A DNA stretch of 64,000 nucleotides from Apium graveolens (GCF_009905375.1 NC_133647.1:132076088-132140087), one strand, 5' to 3'. Counted from the first letter of the stretch, positions 34,501 through 46,950 are shown. Made by a program: numbers and translations. Notes: generated by a model from the letters alone, not told the origin.

Positions 34501-35277
34501 GAACTGACTAATGCTAAGCAGATTGTGTTCAAGTCCTTGCACAAGATATACATTTTCAATGATAACATTTCCAGCTTGCAAACAGCCATATCCCTCCGTT
34601 AAACCTTTGCTGTTATCTCCAAAGGTAACCACTGGGCCAGCTTTCTCAACCACATTTGATAGCAGGGCTCTATCTCCGGTCATATGTCTTGACGATCCAC
34701 TGTCAAGAATCCACACTACCGGTTGTACCTGTTTAATGCCCTCTTTTCTTGACGATGAGGTGCTTGCATCACTAGCCATGAGAGCAAGATTCCCAACTTC
34801 TTCGTCTTCACTGTCAGTATCATCCCAACTTCTTCCCTTTGCCAGGTACGCCCTTTCAGATTTACTCTTCTGATTAGAATCATAAGAGTTCTTCCTTGCT
34901 TGTTTTGGCTTCCTGCATTCTGTGGCAAAGTGTCCCAACTCATTACAGTTGAAGCATCGAATGGTGCTTCGATCAACCATCCCTGTTTTATACCCACCAC
35001 TGCTGGTGTTAGAGGATGAAGATCCACCTTTCTGGAATCTGTTGTAGTTGGACTTGTACTTGAACTTGGGATTCCTTTTGAATCTGACATTTGAGAATCT
35101 CTTGACAATCAGGGCCATTGACTCATCCTCCAATTGCTCCAGTTCTTCCAAGGAATAAAAATCATCTCCTGATTGATTTGTAGTAGGAGAATCAAATTCT
35201 GCTACTATCACATTATCTTCAACCTTGGAGGACTGTACCATTCTATCTGACTGTTGAGATTGTTGTTGATATAGTGG

Positions 35278-35315
<38 letters not shown>

Positions 35316-35964
35316 CATCAGCTACCAGAGCAGTAGACGTGCTGACCACTCTTCCTTTCCCGTAAACTTCCTTCTGCTGAATCTGCTCCAACTCATAAGT
35401 CTTTAACACACCATATAGCCTTTCCAAAGAAATCTCACTCAGATCTCTTGCTTCTCTTATGGCAGTGATTCTATGTTCGAGATGAGTTGGCAGTGTTAAA
35501 AGGAACTTTTTATTGACCTCCCTGATGGAATAGTATTTACCATTAATGTTCAGGTTGTTGATCAATGCATTGTACCTCTCAAACACTTCAGTGATTCCTT
35601 CTCCTGGATTGGATTTAAAGTATTCATACTCAGAGGTTAGGATTTCTAGTTTGTTCTCCCTAACTTCCTCTGTGCCTTCATTAATAATCTCAATAGTTTC
35701 CCAGATATGTTTGGAATCTTTACAATTCATCACATGTCTATTCATTAGGGGATTAAGGGAATCTACTAAGATTAATTGAAGGCTAGCATCCAGGGAAGCT
35801 TCTTCTATTTCAGCAGGAGAGAAGTCCTCAGGATCCTTCTTCAACACTTGCAAATATTTGGGATTAGCAACCTGTAAAAACAGTAGCATCTTCTTCTTCC
35901 ACATCACATAATTTTCTTTATCGAAAAGTGGAATTTTAACGGTTCCAACTTTTTGTGTAGTCAT
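31504..35964 (-). CDS. Sirevirus C gag-pol polyprotein (1486 codons)
   Basis: ATG at 35964 ([16 protein letters not shown]); the frame upstream to 36009 has only a GTG. Order: gag core (residues 1-220, [21 protein letters not shown]); a Gln repeat near 216-230; zinc knuckle [14 protein letters not shown] near 335; protease [14 protein letters not shown] near 415; pre-integrase [11 protein letters not shown] near 555; integrase core ([31 protein letters not shown]) about 610-760; an acidic Ser/Asn-rich linker about 860-950; RT ([11 protein letters not shown] near 1010, active site YVDD near 1171); RNase H (YTDSDYAG near 1338, [17 protein letters not shown] near 1461). All catalytic residues I can check are present and the frame is unbroken. 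It directs particle formation, reverse transcription and integration. Confidence 0.96.
35278..35315. repeat. (TTG)n trinucleotide repeat coding for poly-Gln in gag of C
   Basis: About twelve TTG/GTT units on the plus strand, read as CAA on the minus strand, give an uninterrupted Gln run within the gag linker, followed by a second Gln-rich patch. Likely length-variable between copies. Confidence 0.9.
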
Positions 35965-36045
35965 TATGAATTTTTGAGTGAATAAAAATTCAAGAAGTGA
36001 AAGAAACACAAAAGTCTAGGATCTTGATTTGTACGTTAATCAGAA

Positions 36046-36058
36046 GGCTCTGATACCA
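36046..36058 (-). other. PBS of element C (initiator-Met tRNA)
   Basis: TGGTATCAGAGCC on the minus strand, two bases from the 5' LTR edge at 36061, the standard copia spacing. Confidence 0.93.
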
Positions 36059-36060
36059 AT

Positions 36061-37431
36061 TGTTAGGTCCCAATTTGTTTGTAGAAGGGGGGGTTGAATG
36101 CAAACAATACCGTTTCGTCGAATAAAATGCGGAATAAAATTGTGAAACAAAATTCAAGTTAAATAAAACTTTTATTAAACTTGAAAGGTGTTACAACTAC
36201 GGTATCGATTACAAGGGATTAATCTCAAATCAATTATTACAAATTTAGAATAAATTCGACATGAACTTTTTCTATTTTTGTAATTAAAAGATCAAATGCT
36301 AAAAGCGATTTGAGATTAAGTTCTAGGGATTTTAATCCGCTAGATTGATATACAAGAACAAGATAAGTAATTCTAGTGGTTTGGATTTAACATTAACAAA
36401 CTAGAATATTTGATCTTGAATAAGCAGAGGAATGATGAAATATTTTCTTTTGTTTTCTGCTGTGTTTTCTTGTTCTGTATCTGCTCTGTTTTTGCTGAAT
36501 GTCTATGTTGATTATTGTCTTCTGCTTCTTTTAAACAATCACAGCCGAAGTTGTTGAGAACTGGTGTGACAATCTATTTGAGCTTGAATGACTTTCGGTG
36601 AGACAATCTATTAGAGCTAGGAAGACAATTAAAATGAACTAGCAAGACTTTCGGTATGACTATTGATTGTCATACCGATTGTCATAGTAGTACAATTGAA
36701 ATTGTTTTTCTGAATACATAATTGATTTTAATCTAATTGAAAATTCTATCAATACAATCAACTGAATTAGCAAGACATTCGGTATGACTATCAATTGTCA
36801 TACCGATTGTCATACTAGTACAATCAGTTGTCTTATTTAGAATTATCACAGATTTTAATCAATTAATATTCTGAAAATCCTTAATATTAATTCTAAATTA
36901 ATTAATCAATTTATTTCAATTAATCAATAAATTAATCTTTGCAGATATAATTTATTTTCTTAATTAAATTATATGACTTAATTAATTAATAGAGAATTAA
37001 TACTAACCCTGAGCAGCATCCATTCTTCTGACAATCTTCTTAAAGTCTCTGAGACTTATGAATCAATTCCGTCACTTCAATGCTGACACTCGATGTACTG
37101 TCTGGTTCATGAGTGACTAACTTTCGTGACGTTTCTTCATGTCTTGACTTTGTTGTTCTGATTGAATCCTTGTAATAAATGATACCTTGACGAGATCTCT
37201 GTCACTTGATTAAATCCACGATCTTGATTTATATCACTGAGGCATGATCAAATTCTTGAACTTCTTCCAGTGAATCTTCAAGTCTGCAGATGAACAATGT
37301 TTCTTTATTCTTTGACAGATGTTACTTTGTGAGATCTCTCTGATGCTTGATCCACTATTTACTTATTACATTCTTATTTGAGTTGAGTTAAATACTCGAA
37401 TAAACGAGTAGGCTATGACATATGCCTTTCA
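36061..37431 (-). repeat. 5' LTR of element C (1371 bp)
   Basis: Identical to the left LTR except at 36938 in my line-by-line reading. Carries the promoter side of the element. Palindrome units lie at about 36653-36689 and 36781-36817. Confidence 0.95.
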
Positions 37432-37436
37432 GAAAT
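37432..37436. repeat. Target-site duplication of element C, right copy
   Basis: GAAAT, matching 25196-25200. Confidence 0.95.
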
Positions 37437-40100
37437 CATTCAGACTCTTTCAAGTCGAAACTCATTCTTAATTCAGATTTTAAGGATACAAAGTTCAGGG
37501 AGTGATTCAAAGATACGCAAGGAACAATTCATAAGAATTCTGTATCAGGGATAACAAAGCACTTAAGTTAGAAGGATCAACATTTGTTTAGGGATCAATA
37601 GGGTGATCAGGGAGAACAAGGTATTATTAAACAGGGTTAACAAGGATAATCAGAGGGTCCAATATATTTCATGGCTCAATACATAATTTGAACAGGAAGG
37701 ACAGATTATCAAAGGGTGGAATCAATAAGCTTATCAATAACAGATTATCAAGAACAAGGGTACTTCAAATCAATATCAGGGTTTCATAATTAAACAGTTC
37801 AATACTCTACTTGGTATGGACAACATTCTCTTTATAACCATTTACACAAGTAATCAGAGTTACTTGCCTGGATTTACTATATCAAACGATTTAATTCCCC
37901 TTAATTCGAAACAAACATACAAAACACATCCACATATATTCAATTTCAATCTCACACATCTATGCACAACTAATGAAATTTACAAGATTCATTTACTCAC
38001 TTTAACCTTATCCTTTTTAATCAAAAATACGAATCATAAACACATTAAGGGTCAAAATCAACAACTTCTTTTAATCATCAAAATTAGAACACAAACACTA
38101 CTTAATCTTTACCATGCAATCAAGCTCTCACTAGCCATTAAACCAACTTAATTCCACATTTTTACTCCTAAGAACCCATTCGGGTTTTCCATAAATCAAA
38201 CATGCAAGAATGGATTTTGACATGCAAGGTTATATATCACATTTCCCACTTGTTTTAGTCCTTAACTAGATCATTCCATTCACTTAAACACCAAATCCAA
38301 ACATTACCTAGTGACTTTAGCTTTAATCAATTCATTTAGTCAACATGCATCCACTTAATCACCAAATTATCCCCTGTTTAGTTTATTTTCCATTCGGCAA
38401 GAACATGATTTACAACTCAAGGACTAATCAATGACATGACCATCTTGATCTTCTTTAAAACTAACATGCAATCACTTTTTAGGCCATATAAACATAGTGT
38501 TCACCAAGATTAACTCACAAAATCAAATTCCTCTTCTTAATTAGCATAAAGACGAATGATAAACTCACATGCAAACCTTAATTTTTGATTTTCTAAGCAA
38601 CAATCATTTACACACATCCATTTACTTCCTAACACAATCAATACAACCATTTTATCAATCACATACTCAATTTTCAACAAAAGAAACAAAACCCTTTTTC
38701 AAGCTTTCAAGAAACCATAACATGCAAAGCTAAAATCAAATGATCATATCATGGAAACTCCACCAGCTCTCCTTTGGATCATGGTCGGTGGTGGTCGAAC
38801 TTGAGAGAGCCCATAATGGGTCTCTTCTCGAGTTTATGACCCCCAAAATACTTGAATTCACTCTCATGGTTATGCATCAAGAAATGGTTTTCCTTGAACA
38901 CCACCATAGTGATTAACCAACAAAACTTCTATAAATACTTACATGCAAATAGGAATCGAAGAGTATACCGAAAATAAAGACTAAAGGTAGCAATATCTTT
39001 GAGTTTGAGTAGGTTTTGAAGGTTGCATGCAAGTGAGAGAGATGAGAGATGGAGAGAGCCGAGAGAGAGAGTGAGAGAGAGTGTTCGAGAGAAAGAAAAG
39101 AAAAGAGATGAGAGGGGAGAGTGGGTGCACGGGAAAAGAAAGGAAAAAGGGGGGGAGAATGAATTTATACTCCACCAAAACAAGGGCAAATTTGTAATCT
39201 ACTAATTCCCTTTTAGCTCATTTGTTCCTTTTCTTTTTACTCAAATGTAACAAAAATCAAATATAAAGTATATCTCTCTTGGGAAGTCGAGAATTATCGA
39301 AAATGAAAATTTTAATACGTAGGCCTCGAAATTAGCTTTTTAACCATTACTCATAATAGATTTTTGAGCAAACGGTTGATTTTATATGAATTTCGTAAAC
39401 TTGCTTTAATAATAACATTTTCCACATAAAATGAATTTAAAAATGCAAAAACCAACAATTAAATTCACTCATCATTTTTAAAAAGTCTCTGGGACTACTA
39501 AGGAGATATCAGAACAAATCCCATATTTTTATCTTACTTGGATGATTTTATAAAAATGCGCGAAGGTTAATTAAACCTTTATTTAAATCACATAATTCCT
39601 TTAAAATTCACAAAAACTGTCACATAACACATAGCCATGCACACAGTCAAGCAATCACACATATACAGTCACATAACGACTCAGGTCTGATCATAGAATT
39701 TATCCTTCTTTAATCTTTATTCTCTTTTATGCGTACCGGGTCACGTTCAGCCTGACGGCCCGACGCTCAGCATTTCGATTACGCTTCTCATTATCTTTAC
39801 CAATCAACACGTCACTTAGGACGAAATACTTTATTTATACATTCATTTCATTCAGTCACACATAATTCACATTTTATATTCTTTAACTCCTTATTAGGAC
39901 GGGTTCCGTTCTACCTGACGGCCCGACACCATAGCTTAACTTATAAGCTGACTCTTTAAATTGGAACGTTTTTATCCACGCTCCTATACTCTAATATACA
40001 GAAAAGACAATTAATCATCACTTAGTCACATAATTATAATCACATCACATAACACATACTTTATTGACTTAATTAAGTCACAAAATTCTCAGTCGTCACA
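37437..40100 (-). repeat. 3' LTR of element B, second part
   Basis: Resumes the LTR after element C and ends GTCGTCACA next to the PPT. Compared with the right LTR it lacks about 370 bp near 37875-37880 (present at 55268-55640). A purine-rich block lies at 39031-39160. Plus and minus ORFs around 38929-39205 are by-products of that block. No gene is seen. Confidence 0.9.
39164..39169 (-). promoter_or_regulatory. Candidate TATA box in the LTR of B
   Basis: TATAAA on the minus strand, followed downstream by a 130-base pyrimidine-rich stretch (CTCCCCCC, then CTCTCT runs), a usual layout of plant LTR promoters. The same TATAAA is at 56929-56934 in the 5' LTR, which is the copy that would drive transcription. 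Confidence 0.4.
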
Positions 40101-40113
40101 ATCTGCCCTCCTT
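40101..40113 (-). other. Polypurine tract of element B
   Basis: AAGGAGGGCAGAT on the minus strand against the 3' LTR edge; interrupted by two pyrimidines, weaker than in F. Confidence 0.7.
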
Positions 40114-40140
40114 AAAAGGATTCTGTCCCCAGAATCTAAT

Positions 40141-43100
40141 CTAAGCAAATAGATGGGGATACTTTTCTTTCATTTCGCTTTCTAATTCCCAAGTCGATTC
40201 TTCGACTAATGAATTTCTCCATAACACTCTAACTAGAGGTAGAACTTTATTTCTAAGCGTCCTTTCTTTTCGATCCAAAATTCGCACTGGCTGTTCCACA
40301 TAGGACAAATCTGGTTGAATTTCCACTGGTTCCAACTCGATCATATGGCTTGCATCAGCATTATACTTCTTTAGAAGAGAGACATGACATACATTGTGCA
40401 GATGTTGCATTTGCGGAGGTAGCGCCAATTCATACGCCACTTTCCCAACTCATCGCAATATTTCAAATGGTCCAATGTACCTAGGACTCAGCTTCCCTTT
40501 CTTTCCGAATCGGGTTAAACCTTTCCAAGGAGATATCTTTAACAAGACTTTGTCTCCAGATTCGAATTGCACATCTTTTCGTTCTTGATTTGCGTACTTT
40601 GCTTGGCGATCTTGAGCTGCAATTAACCTTTTTCGAATCATTTCAACCTTTTCCTTCATTTGCTGAACTAGCTCTGGGTCAATTAACTTGCGCTCACCAA
40701 CTTCATCCCAATAAGTAGGGGATCTACACTTTCTTCCATACAACGCTTCATAAGGCGGCATGCCAATACTCACGTGATAACTGTTGTTGTAGGAAAACTC
40801 AATTAAGGGCAAATGATCGTCCCAATTTCCTTTGAAATATATTACACAGGTTCGCAACATATCTTCAATCATCTGAATTGTCCTTTCACTTTGTCCGTCT
40901 GTCTGCGGATGATATGCCGTACTCATTTTCAATTTCGTTCCCAAATGATCATGGAATTGTCGCCAAAATCTCGAATTAAACCTTGGGTCTCAATCAGATA
41001 CGATAGATACAAGAACTCCATGGCGCATCACAATCTCATCTAAATACAATTTGACCAACTTTTCCAATGAAAACCTTTCGTTTATCGGCAAGAAATGTGC
41101 TGACTTTGTCAACCGATCGATTACCACCCAAATCGCATCGTGATTTGACTTAGTTTTAGGTAATCCCACCATGAAATCCATCGCTATATGTTCCCATTTC
41201 CATTCAAGTATGTCCAGTGGCTGAAGCAATCCGCTTGGCCTTTGATGTTCCGCTTTGACTCTTTGGCACGTGTAACATTTACTTATCCATTCCGCAATTT
41301 CCTTTTTCATGTTGGGCCACCAATAACTTTCTTTTAAATCCTGGTACATCTTCGTACTCTCAGGGTGAATTGAAAATCTCAAGTTATGCACTTCTTGCAA
41401 AATCTCGTGCTTAAGTTCCACAACATTAGGTATCCAAATACGTGAGTTAACATGGTATATCCCTTTTCCATCCTTTTGAGCTTTAATTTCTTCTCCCGTC
41501 AATCTATCCTTTTCGCGATTCATCACTTGCTCTTGACAGCATCGAATCTTTTCCAAAATTTCAGGTTGAAATAGCATTGCATATATAGCTTCACCTCCAC
41601 ATTCTGGAATCTGCACCTCTATTTCCATCTTTTCAAAGTCCTTGATTAATTCTTCCGATGACATTAACAGATTCAATCTTTCTTTTCGACTTAAAGCATC
41701 AGCTACCACATTTGCCTTTCCAGGATGGTAGTTTATCGCACAATCATAAACTTTGATCAATTCCAACCACCTTCTTTGTCGCATATTCAATTCTTTCTGA
41801 GTAAATATATACTTTAAACTTTTGTGATCCGTGTAAATCTCGCACTTTTCCCCGTACAAATAATGCCCCCAAATCTTAAGGGCAAACACAATTGCTGCCA
41901 ATTCCAAATCATGCGTTGGATACTTTTGCTCGTGCGGCTTGAGTTGCCTTGACGCGTATGCTATTACCTTCCTGTGTTGCATTAACACGCATCCAAGTCC
42001 TTTATATGAAGCTTCACTGAATATTACAAATTCTCCTTTATAATCTGGTAGTACCAATACTTGGGCGGTTACCAATCTCTTCTTTAACTCTTGAAAACTT
42101 TCCTCGCACTTTTCCGTCCAAACAAACTTTTCGTTCTTTCTTGTCAATTTTGTCAACGGAACGGCAATCTTAGAGAAATCTTGCATAAATCTTCTATAAT
42201 ATCCGGCTAATCCCAGAAAACTTCTGACTTCCGTCGGAGTCTTGGGTCTTTCCCAATTCATTACAGCTTCTATCTTGGCTGGGTCCACTTTAATTCCTTC
42301 TTTATTAACTACATGACAAAGAAATTGCACTTCCTTTAGCCAGAATTCGCACTTTGAAAACTTAGCATACAGTTTCTCTTTTCGCAGAATTTCCAAGGAA
42401 ATCCTCAAATGCTCCTTATGATCTTCTTCCGTCTTGGAGTAAATCAGTATATCGTCGATAAACACAATAACGAACTTATCCAAATACTGCTTGAATACTC
42501 TGTTCATAAGATCCATAAATGTGGCTGGCGCATTCGTCAAGCCAAATGCCATTACCAAAAACTCATAGTGTCTGTATCTCGTTCGGAACGCTGTCTTGGG
42601 TATATCTTCCGCTTTAATCTTTAACTGATGATACCCAGATCTTAAATCAATCTTTGAGAAACACAAAGCTCCTTTTAACTGGTCAAACAAGTCATCGATC
42701 CGCGGTAGAGGGTATTTATTCTTGATCGTCAACTTATTCAGTTCACGATAATCAATGCACAACCTCATACTTCCATCCTTTTTCTTTACAAATAACACTG
42801 GTGCGCCCCACGGGGATACACTCGGTCGGATCAATCCTTTGTCCAACATTTCTTGCAACTGAGCTGCCAATTCCTTCATCTCGACCGGCGCCATGCGATA
42901 GGGAGCTTTTGACACTGGTTCCGTACCAGGAGCCAAATCAATCGTAAACTCGATTTCTCTGTCTGGAGGTAGTCCAGGCAATTCATCAGGAAATACATCC
43001 GGAAAATCTCTTACTACCTGAATATCCTCGATCTTCACAGATTCTTTCTCCACGTCCACGACATTAGCCAAATAAACTTCGCATCCTTGATGTATTAATC

Positions 43101-43442
43101 TTCTTGCCTCAATGGCCGTTAGAAATTTCTTCTCTTGCCTCTTTCCTTTAAATATCACTTATTCACCATCCTTGGTTCTTAACTTCACCGTTTTACTTTT
43201 ACATTCTATTTGCGCTTCAAGGTTTGACAACCAATCCATTCCTAGTATGACCTCAAATTCTCCTAACTTAAAAGGAATTAAGTCAGTAGAAAAGTGTCGA
43301 CCTTCTATAGTCACATCACAATCAGGACAAATCTTACTAACATTAACTTTCTCTTGATTTGCTACCTCTATAATCAAATTAGGCTCTAGAGGGTACGCAA
43401 CACAATTTAACTTATCAAGAATACTTTCAGAGATAAAAGATC
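40141..43442 (-). pseudogene. Element B pol, distal part: protease end, RT, RNase H, integrase, chromodomain-like tail (broken)
   Basis: One frame runs from the D insertion (43442) to the stop at 40141 with three in-frame stops: TAA at 43159-43161 after the protease (ILGMDWL near 43220), TGA at 40990-40992 just after IVSD in the integrase core, and TGA at 40450-40452 in the GPFEIL region. Between them RT ([13 protein letters not shown]), RNase H (VADALSR) and the integrase zinc finger ([12 protein letters not shown]) are well kept. RNase H reads FSEAS where F has FSDAS, a change at a catalytic Asp. The tail reads RILDRKERTLRNK... and [10 protein letters not shown], the chromodomain-like end. 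The intact family integrates cDNA into heterochromatin; this copy cannot. Confidence 0.92.
43438..43442. repeat. Target-site duplication of element D, left copy
   Basis: AGATC, repeated at 51430-51434. The two flanks rejoin as the protease sequence DSGATRS followed by FISES. Confidence 0.93.
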
Positions 43443-45112
43443 TGAAAGGAATATGTCCTAAGTCCAATCATGTATTAGGATTTAGGAATAACTTTTATGT
43501 AATCTGTTTTGATTTCATTGATATTAATAAAGACTTGTTTTGTTTTTATTACGGGCTTTATCTATTTAAGTGTTTAAATAAGATATACCATAGTTTAGAG
43601 TAAAGCTTTTTATGGATTATGATGAGATCATAATAGTGAGACCTAAAAAGATGATAACTCTAAAATTAAATAGTTCCTGGTCATAGGATTACTAACTGGT
43701 AATTAATAATCCGCAAAGATCGATACATACTATGCTTGCTTCATTATGAAGGATGTCTGTTCTCATAAACATTTGTGTGGTGACACTATAGCTAGTATGT
43801 AGGTCCTTATTATGGAATAAGTTCACTGAGCATGACTCGCACAGCTGAACAACTGATGGAGTTCACTTACGTGTCAGCAGTTGTTCACATAGTGATAGTT
43901 GTACAAGTATCCTTAGACTTGAGGTCATCATAGTCATCTTGTGTACACTGAACTATGCTTTGGTTTAGTTCTTAGTCTCCAAGGACAATTATTAGGGCTC
44001 TTCTGGGTATAGGAATTTTTACACGAAGATAGTGTATGATCAATAAAGGATCTACCCCTTCCAGTGAAGGAAGCGAATGTTCAAGGCTGATCCACTTATG
44101 CTAGTTCAGGAATCTCTGGCCAGAGTAAATGAAATTAGAAAGGAGTTTCTAATTTGCATAGAACTACGCATAGTAAATGGTAAGCAAAGTGATTGAATTA
44201 GATAGGCTTGACACGAGATCCATGCCTTGTATTTAATCGGGACATTGTAGGGTAGAAGGAGTTTATTGTACGGTAACTATTCACTGAATAGGTTCTTGGT
44301 ATTCTAAGCAGTGAATTCATATTATCCGGATAGTCGCGATATGCTGAGAAGTATCCCTCACGATGTAGAATAAATGTGATTAATTAATTAATCATATTTA
44401 ATAAATTAGAGAATTTATATAAATAATGATAAAATAGTTTTATTATTATTTATTTCTACTACCGGCTTAATATTGAACCTACAGGGTCACACCATAAAAA
44501 GAGAATGATTTAATGGTGGAGGAATTAATTAATAATGGCTAATAATTATTTATTTATGAAATAAATAATTAATTGGCAAATTTAATAATTGATTAAATGA
44601 GATTTAATTGATTATAAATTAATTAAGAAAAGTTCTTAATATTATTAATTAAGGATTTAATTTTTGGAAATTAAATCAAGAGAGAGAATTATTTCTAAAG
44701 TGTTTAGAAAAAGGATTAATAATTAAAAGGTGTTTTAATTATTAATGAGAATAATAAATGGGATAATAATAATATTATTTATGGGAAAATTTCAGCTGAA
44801 AATTTTGCCTATAAATACACTATTATAGACCCTATTTTATTCTAACCGACATCAAACCCGAAAACCCAAAAAGTTTGGAAAACCCAATTCTCTCCACCTC
44901 CTTCCTCCTCCTTAACATCGTTTTCTTGGTGGATACCGGTGGAGTGCTTCACACTTGAGGAGCAACTGCTATCGATCTCTGATCGTTGTCTCCGAATTAT
45001 TTTAAAAGGTTAGATTCGATCCCTCGAATTTTTATTCACGATTTATATGCTTTTATTTGGATTTTATGTGTAAAAGTGTTTTTCCATGCCCCGCTGCGTT
45101 AAAAATCCAACA
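43443..45112 (+). repeat. 5' LTR of element D (1670 bp)
   Basis: TGAAAGGAATATG...AAAATCCAACA. Ends two bases before the PBS region. A CCTATAAATACAC stretch near 44809-44821 is a good TATA box about 290 bases before the LTR end, so R and U5 would start near 44840. Confidence 0.93.
44811..44817 (+). promoter_or_regulatory. Candidate TATA box in the LTR of D
   Basis: TATAAATA in the context GCCTATAAATACACTATTA, the classic plant form; repeated in the right LTR at about 51124-51131. It is followed by a CT-rich leader (CTCTCCACCTCCTTCC). Confidence 0.6.
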
Positions 45113-45113
45113 T

Positions 45114-45125
45114 TGGTATCAGAGC
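45114..45125 (+). other. PBS of element D (initiator-Met tRNA)
   Basis: TGGTATCAGAGC one base after the left LTR. Confidence 0.93.
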
Positions 45126-45548
45126 ATAGGTTGTATGCATATAGATCTGTGGTAAAAATTTCAGAATTTTATGTGCTTGTATGAATTAATTATGATTTTT
45201 ACAAGTTATATTATTGATTAATTTTGTCTGAAGAGAAATCGTTTCTCAAAATAATTTTGAATGTTGATCTGGGTTCTACAAGTGTTGTAGATCGTCTGGG
45301 TATTTTTTCATAATTTTAGGATGTATAGATTTTTTATTATGAATTTTTGAAGTTTTTACAATTAAATTCGTAATTAAAATATTATATATATATATATGAA
45401 TTGTATGTATGTATATATATCTGTATATGCTGTTATCTGCTGCTGCTGCTGGGAAAGATAGAAAGGCAAAGTACAGGTCAGTTGTCAGGCACGGAAACCG
45501 AGAAAAGAATCTGTCAGGCAGCTGTGAAATAAAAAAAAATATAGGGGT

Positions 45549-45690
45549 GTAACGCATTCCGGGAATGCGTTACACACCTGTGGCGCATTCACGGAAGGCG
45601 TTACACCCTTTAATGGCTTAAAAGGGGTGTAACGCATCACCAGAATGCGTTACAGGGCTTGTAACGCGTTCCTGAAATGCATTACAGCCC
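45549..45690. repeat. Cluster of four hairpins with GTAACGCATTC arms in the leader of D
   Basis: A near-perfect 25-base palindrome at 45549-45573 (GTAACGCATTCC / GGAATGCGTTAC) is followed by three diverged copies at about 45580-45607, 45628-45655 and 45661-45690. They lie between PBS and gag, where packaging and translation signals of retroelements sit. The CG-rich arms stand out from the AT-rich surroundings. Confidence 0.75.
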
Positions 45691-46445
45691 GTCTGTCAGT
45701 TTAAAATTGATTTTCTGGGAGTTTCGTAACTCCGTTTTGGGCGTGCAATATACCGTTGGATTCATTTTTTCGAGACGGATCTAATGGAGTGATCAATTTT
45801 AGTTTACATAAAATTTTTGAACTTTTTATATTCCATGAAGTGTTTTAAAGCTGTTTTTGATCGTTAGAATTGATTTTAAATGCTTCTTGTGATACATAGA
45901 GATGTATATTGCTTGTTCTAATGTGCTAGATGATGTAACATGCCTACCTTGATGTTTATTCATGTTGATATATGTGATATATTCTTAGTTTATCATGCGA
46001 TGATAGATTTAGGTGAACTTAAATAAACATAAGGCGTTTGTTAAACAACCTAGTATAGTGAAATTGTTTCATAACCTTAAGAACAATATTATGAATACAA
46101 TCATGAGATTCTTGTGTTTATGAAACACGTAATTGAATATGAATTTTCGATATGAGAGAAAGGATGATTCCGTCAACAACAGATTTCTATCTGTAAGAAA
46201 GGGTTATTAAGTGACGCCTCTTGACAATGCTCCACCCGATCTGGGAATCATCTGATTATTGATTATTGATTTGAAATATTTAATTTAAAAGGAAGAATTT
46301 CTTTATAATATGATTATGATTGTAACGTAATATAATCCCTCTAAAATTAAATAATATCAAGTAGTAATTGGCCAATGATACAACTGGCTTGTGTCGGTCA
46401 TAGCCTTCCAACATGATAGAAAGTAGTTCTTATTTTTGAATCATT

Positions 46446-46760
46446 GTCGGTTCGTGCTACAGCCGAGGGCTTTGATTTCGAAATAAGAAATACTTGTCTA
46501 TTACATAGAGATGTGTACATTGAATAAGAATCTAAAGGTCGGTACGTGCTACAGCCGTGGGCCTTTGGGGACTGATTCAACTGTATGGAATGTTGGGTAA
46601 GACTTGACTTAGAATATTGAGTTTGTCGTGCTACAGCCGAGACTCAATTATTCAAGAGGCTAAAGTTTGATTAGGGAATAACATAAGATGTAATTGACAA
46701 GAGTTGTCTGCCTATTGAACATTGCATGGCGGTTCGTGCTATAGTCGGGGTTGTGTAATG
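46446..46760 (+). repeat. Four spaced copies of a GTGCTACAGCCG motif in the leader of D
   Basis: Copies centred near 46455, 46546, 46630 and 46738, each preceded by GGTCGGT, GTTTGT or GGCGGTTC, spaced 84-108 bases. The fourth is mutated (GTGCTATAGTCG). The long D leader (45126-46950) otherwise has no ORF of note; the AG at 46933-46934 after a T-rich run looks like a 3' splice site just before the gag ATG. Confidence 0.65.
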
Positions 46761-46950
46761 GAATGTAGGATCCCTATTCCCACTAGCATTATGAATGCTT
46801 AATTTTTCACGTAGGGGGTTGAATAAATTAGATAAACTAGTGGGAGCCACTTATGAATAAAGACCCGATTCATATAGTGTTTTAAAATGAAATCGAATAT
46901 TTGCTAAGTGTTGTTATGTGTTTATCATTTACAGATTTACAATATACATT

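Larger units (their letters stand above)
25201..37431 (-). mobile_element. Element C: very young Sirevirus (Ty1/copia), 12.23 kb, with an ORF in the env position
   Basis: Two 1371-bp LTRs (25201-26571 and 36061-37431) differ at one site only (C at 26078, T at 36938). PBS, PPT and a perfect GAAAT duplication are present. The coding strand is minus: complete gag-pol (31504-35964), a 1.29-kb spacer with palindromes, then a 1127-codon ORF (26834-30217) before the 3' LTR. This layout, with a long extra ORF after RNase H, is the hallmark of Sireviruses of the SIRE type. Both ORFs are open throughout. Age is about 30 thousand years or less under the assumed rate. I see nothing that would prevent activity, though the sequence alone cannot show it. 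Confidence 0.95.

Noticed and set aside
38929..39205. Overlapping ORFs on both strands at 38929-39205 and 56674-56954, Ser/Leu-rich on minus and Arg/Glu-rich on plus
   Set aside because: Low-complexity GA/CT tract in the LTR of B with no domain.
45549..45690. CRISPR-like spaced repeats (also at 46446-46760, 58959-59066 and 60371-60515)
   Set aside because: The repeats are diverged palindromes or direct tandem units inside retrotransposons of a plant genome, without cas genes or unique spacers of equal length.
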